From positions 579,949-643,948 of the forward strand of contig JXTC01000005.1 of assembly GCA_002914845.1 (NCBI GenBank): 64,000 nucleotides of DNA. Direction: 5' to 3'. The DNA is from Trema orientale. Its lineage: Eukaryota; Streptophyta; Magnoliopsida; Rosales; Cannabaceae. The notes under the pieces are model-generated. The model did not search any database and was not told the origin of the DNA. It worked only from the letters and a program-made list of their open reading frames with translations. The position numbers were made by a program, and so were the translations under genes. Position 1 is the stretch's first letter; each line of letters opens with the position of its first letter. This document shows positions 61,462-64,000 of this stretch, in pieces.

Positions 61462-62435
61462 CTAGTACAACTTCATCACTAGACATCCCACTGCAAATAA
61501 CAGAACAGAGGATGAGACACTATAAGAAGGCATGGTGGCAGCTGATGGATTCACAACTGGGCGGCTTCCGGTATTTTCCGTCGGAGATTCGGATCCCCCG
61601 GTTGTCGACGGCGGGGTTAAGAGCGGTGTCGTGTCGGATTCCGGCGACAGGGCGGGCGAAACGGGTTGCGGGATTGAAGAGGCTGCTCAAAGTAAAAAAA
61701 AAAAAGAAAGAAAATGTTGGATATATCATTAGTAAAAGGTCGGTAACCAACTTTAGAAGATGAAACATAAGAAGCTGAGAAGGCCTAAAAGAGTTACCTG
61801 TAGGACTAGGACTAAGACTAGCGGATGGTGAAGCACCAGGGGACAGAGTCGGCCCGAGAGAAGCAGGGGCTGCCATTAGTCATAATGAACAATCATCAAT
61901 GTGAAAATTTACACATTAGAGGCAAACAATGAAATAAAAAAAAAGTTTCAATATGAAAAGGGTACCTGGAGCAGGAATTGGAGCACCACTTGCTGTAAAA
62001 CAATGACCATTTTCACACATTAGTATATACTTTACATGCTGAAATTCAATAGGGGAAGTAGTTTATATGTGTATTGGATTTATATGATTGACCTTTGCAT
62101 TGGACGGGGACACCAGGCATGTTACAGGCTCGAGGGAGGGAAATGGCGAGAGAACGGTTGATGGGCACTTGGAAAGGAACGCTTCCGGTAACAATGAGGC
62201 ACAGGCAGTCCATGCCTGAGCCGGTGAAGGACTTCAAGGCGTTGCAGCAGTCTGAGGTGGGGGAAGTGCCATTGGAGCTGCTATTGGTGACGAAGTTCAT
62301 GCATGGTGTGAATCTAGCGAGCATTGACGCGTTGCAGGGCGAGCTGATTTGGCCGAGTGCCGGCGTGATTAAGGCCGCGGTGATGGCTAGTACGGCCATT
62401 AGTAGGCGGCCGGGAAGAGGGACTTGAAGCTCCAT
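61462..62435 (-). CDS. GPI-anchored non-specific lipid-transfer protein (LTPG) 2
   Basis: Same family and role as its neighbour. Four exons: 62435-62093, 61992-61966, 61869-61798, 61685-61462, totalling 666 nt, or 221 aa. The signal peptide runs to about ALITPALGQ. The eight cysteines are SPC, TPC, DCC, DCLC, RAC, QC. The linker is Pro/Ser/Ala-rich (ASGAPIPAPA, LSPGASPSASLSPSPT, SPESDTTPLLTPP), as in xylogen-like arabinogalactan LTPGs. The tail VLLFAVGCLVMKLY serves as a GPI-anchor signal. Exon 4 has acceptor TTGAG|CAGCC. The ATG at 62435 precedes the signal peptide directly. Confidence 0.88.
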
Positions 62436-63382
62436 CTGAGACTTTGGTTTGGTTTTGTTTTGTGACTTTTGTGTGTTGAAAAGGATGAGATAGTGAAGAA
62501 GGTTTTGGTGTTAAGACTCGAGACGATGTGTTTTGGAAGAGGGAGAGGGCAAAAGGGGATTTTATAGGTGGGAAGGAATGATTGGTGGAATGGAATTGAT
62601 GAAGTTGGTTTTGGAGCTGATAAACTACCTTAACAAACTTCCATGAAAAAATTGTTTTTTTAAGTAGTTGAGATTGGCGTCTTGTGACATCTATGGACCC
62701 CATGTTGACTTGGCTATTTGGCAGACCGGTTGTGAGTTTTGGCACGTGCTAGGGTGATGTTGTGTCACTTTGTAGCTGGTCAAGAGCTCAACAGCTCAAG
62801 TTGATAACTACTAATTCATCATCCATGGGCTCAAAGTCTTGGGGCTGGTATAAATGTATACGGAAGTAATCCAAAACACAAAATTAATCTTGTATTTGTT
62901 TTTTTATTACCATTATTATGTTAATGATGCAATAGAGCTTTCTTAACTTGGCTGTGGTACAGTTGTATAGCCATGAATCACTTCAGGCGGCTGAGATGAC
63001 ATATTTGAAGTTTGGTTACCTGAAAAGTTTCTTGCCCTGTTACATTGGGTTTCATCCTTAAAATGTAGGCAAATCCATTAGTAGTGCCTCCCAATAAGAT
63101 TAAGAATATTGGTAAGAATACTTGACCATGAGTTATCAAACTAATTAATTAAGCCTTCTGTCACCTTGAAAATGTGGCATGTTACGGCATCACATTACAT
63201 AATACTGAGTGCAAATACTACATCATCCGGCCTATTCTAGTTTACCAATGTTTGAAAAAGCTTTGAAACCCAAAAAGATGTATCTGAAAATTCCTTCTAT
63301 ATATACAAATTGACTTATTTCATTATCCTCATCGGTACTTCTAGCCAAAGCACTTTGGTACTGAACTTAAGTCTCTAAGGCA
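62436..63382. other. Divergent promoter region between LTPG 2 and LTPG 3
   Basis: About 950 bp separate the two divergent start codons. A TATA-like TTCTATATATAC is near 63295, about 80 bp before the LTPG 3 ATG. A CACGT core (ggcacgtgc) is at about 62740. Confidence 0.5.
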
Positions 63383-64000
63383 ATGTTTTCCAAAGTGACT
63401 AATATGGCTCTTGTAGTGCTGGTCCTAGTGACCCTGCTTTGGGCAAGGACAATGGCTCAACAGAGCTGCACCAATGTGCTAATAGGTATGGCTCCTTGCT
63501 TAAACTATGTCACTGGTAGCTCGTTGACCCCGTCGTCTTCGTGCTGCACGCAACTTGCTAGCGTTGTCCAGAGACAGCCACGGTGCCTCTGCATGGTGCT
63601 CAACGGCGGTGGGGCCGCATTGGGTGTCAATATCAACCAGACACTTGCTCTTGCACTTCCTGCTGCTTGCAATGTGAAAACTCCACCAGTTAGTAAATGC
63701 AATGGTAAAGTTTTAAATGAATTTGAAACTTGGTTAAGGTCAAACTGTATTGGTACTACCAGAGCTTGTTACTAAAATTGGTACTTTGGACCAGATGGAA
63801 CATCCCCATTGGCTCCTGTTGGTTCCCCGGAAGGTTCACCAGGTAACACTTAAAGTGGAACTAGTTAATAAGCTCTCAGTTATTGTTCTCTGTTAGTTCT
63901 AAGAATAAGCTACTGAGGGCCATTTTCTTATAGGCATTGAGCTTAAAATGGTTGTATTTTTTCTGCTTAAACATGACTGCTCTAGGTACCAAAAAAGTTA
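63383..64000 (+). CDS. GPI-anchored lipid-transfer protein (LTPG) 3, 3' end beyond window
   Basis: Exon 1 at 63383-63704 encodes a signal peptide ([19 protein letters not shown]) and a full eight-cysteine motif: SC, PC, SCC, RCLC, AAC, KC. Exon 2 at 63795-63842 encodes [16 protein letters not shown], the start of the Ser/Pro linker. A further acceptor TCTAG at 63985 probably opens exon 3. The GPI signal and stop lie outside the window. It is oriented opposite to the other two LTPGs and more diverged from them, with the motif [16 protein letters not shown] typical of the LTPG5/YLS3-like subgroup. Confidence 0.85.

Noticed and set aside
1..64000. CRISPR arrays, operons or prokaryotic features
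   Set aside because: Plant nuclear DNA with spliced genes; repeats are transposons and microsatellites, not spaced arrays.
1..64000. Known conserved plant microRNA precursors (miR156, 159, 160, 164, 166, 167, 171, 172, 390, 396 types)
   Set aside because: I looked by eye for the mature sequences and found none; a computational scan would be needed to exclude them.

Overview
The window is nuclear DNA from a flowering plant, most likely a eudicot and probably a rosid. Every confident gene is a plant gene split by AT-rich introns. Intergenic DNA is AT-rich and full of small transposons. The protein set (mitochondrial SUV3 helicase, CVP2-like inositol 5-phosphatase, 7S vicilin, 20S proteasome beta-4, SDE3 helicase, GPI-anchored lipid-transfer proteins) is plant-specific in form. 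The species is not identified. Five assembly gaps are present: one of 265 N and four single N.

Layout from left to right. 1-3 kb: transposon remnants. 3.0-3.8 kb: dead enolase gene with introns. 4.0-14.6 kb (-): 16-exon SUV3 RNA helicase with a target-site-bounded Ty3/gypsy relic in intron 10 and a Harbinger-like MITE in intron 12. 14.6-24.6 kb: gene-free, with a TIR element and a nest of foldback repeats. 25.2-28.5 kb (+): CVP2-type inositol polyphosphate 5-phosphatase with an expanded in-frame minisatellite. 28.5-40.3 kb: hAT MITE, SINE, a broken FLZ zinc-finger gene (-) and a 2.2 kb Mutator-like element with a perfect 9-bp target duplication. 40.3-43.0 kb (+): vicilin behind a seed-type promoter. 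44.7-45.4 kb (+): small secreted Cys-rich protein, followed by a decayed copy of its promoter and first exon. 48.7-50.7 kb (+): proteasome PBD. 51.6-54.1 kb: a Mutator-like and a Harbinger-like element. 55.7-59.0 kb (+): SDE3. 59.5-64.0 kb: three LTPG genes (-, -, +), the last cut by the window edge.

The genes do not form one pathway. What links them is gene order. From memory, their Arabidopsis counterparts sit in three small clusters (LTP-SDE3-CVP2; FLZ-LTPG-PBD1-vicilin; SUV3-PBD2-LTPG). This window appears to hold the undivided ancestral block. Exon boundaries were derived by reading splice sites. Summed lengths are in frame and match family sizes: SUV3 580 aa, 5-phosphatase 637 aa, PBD 204 aa, SDE3 869 aa, LTPGs 240 and 221 aa.
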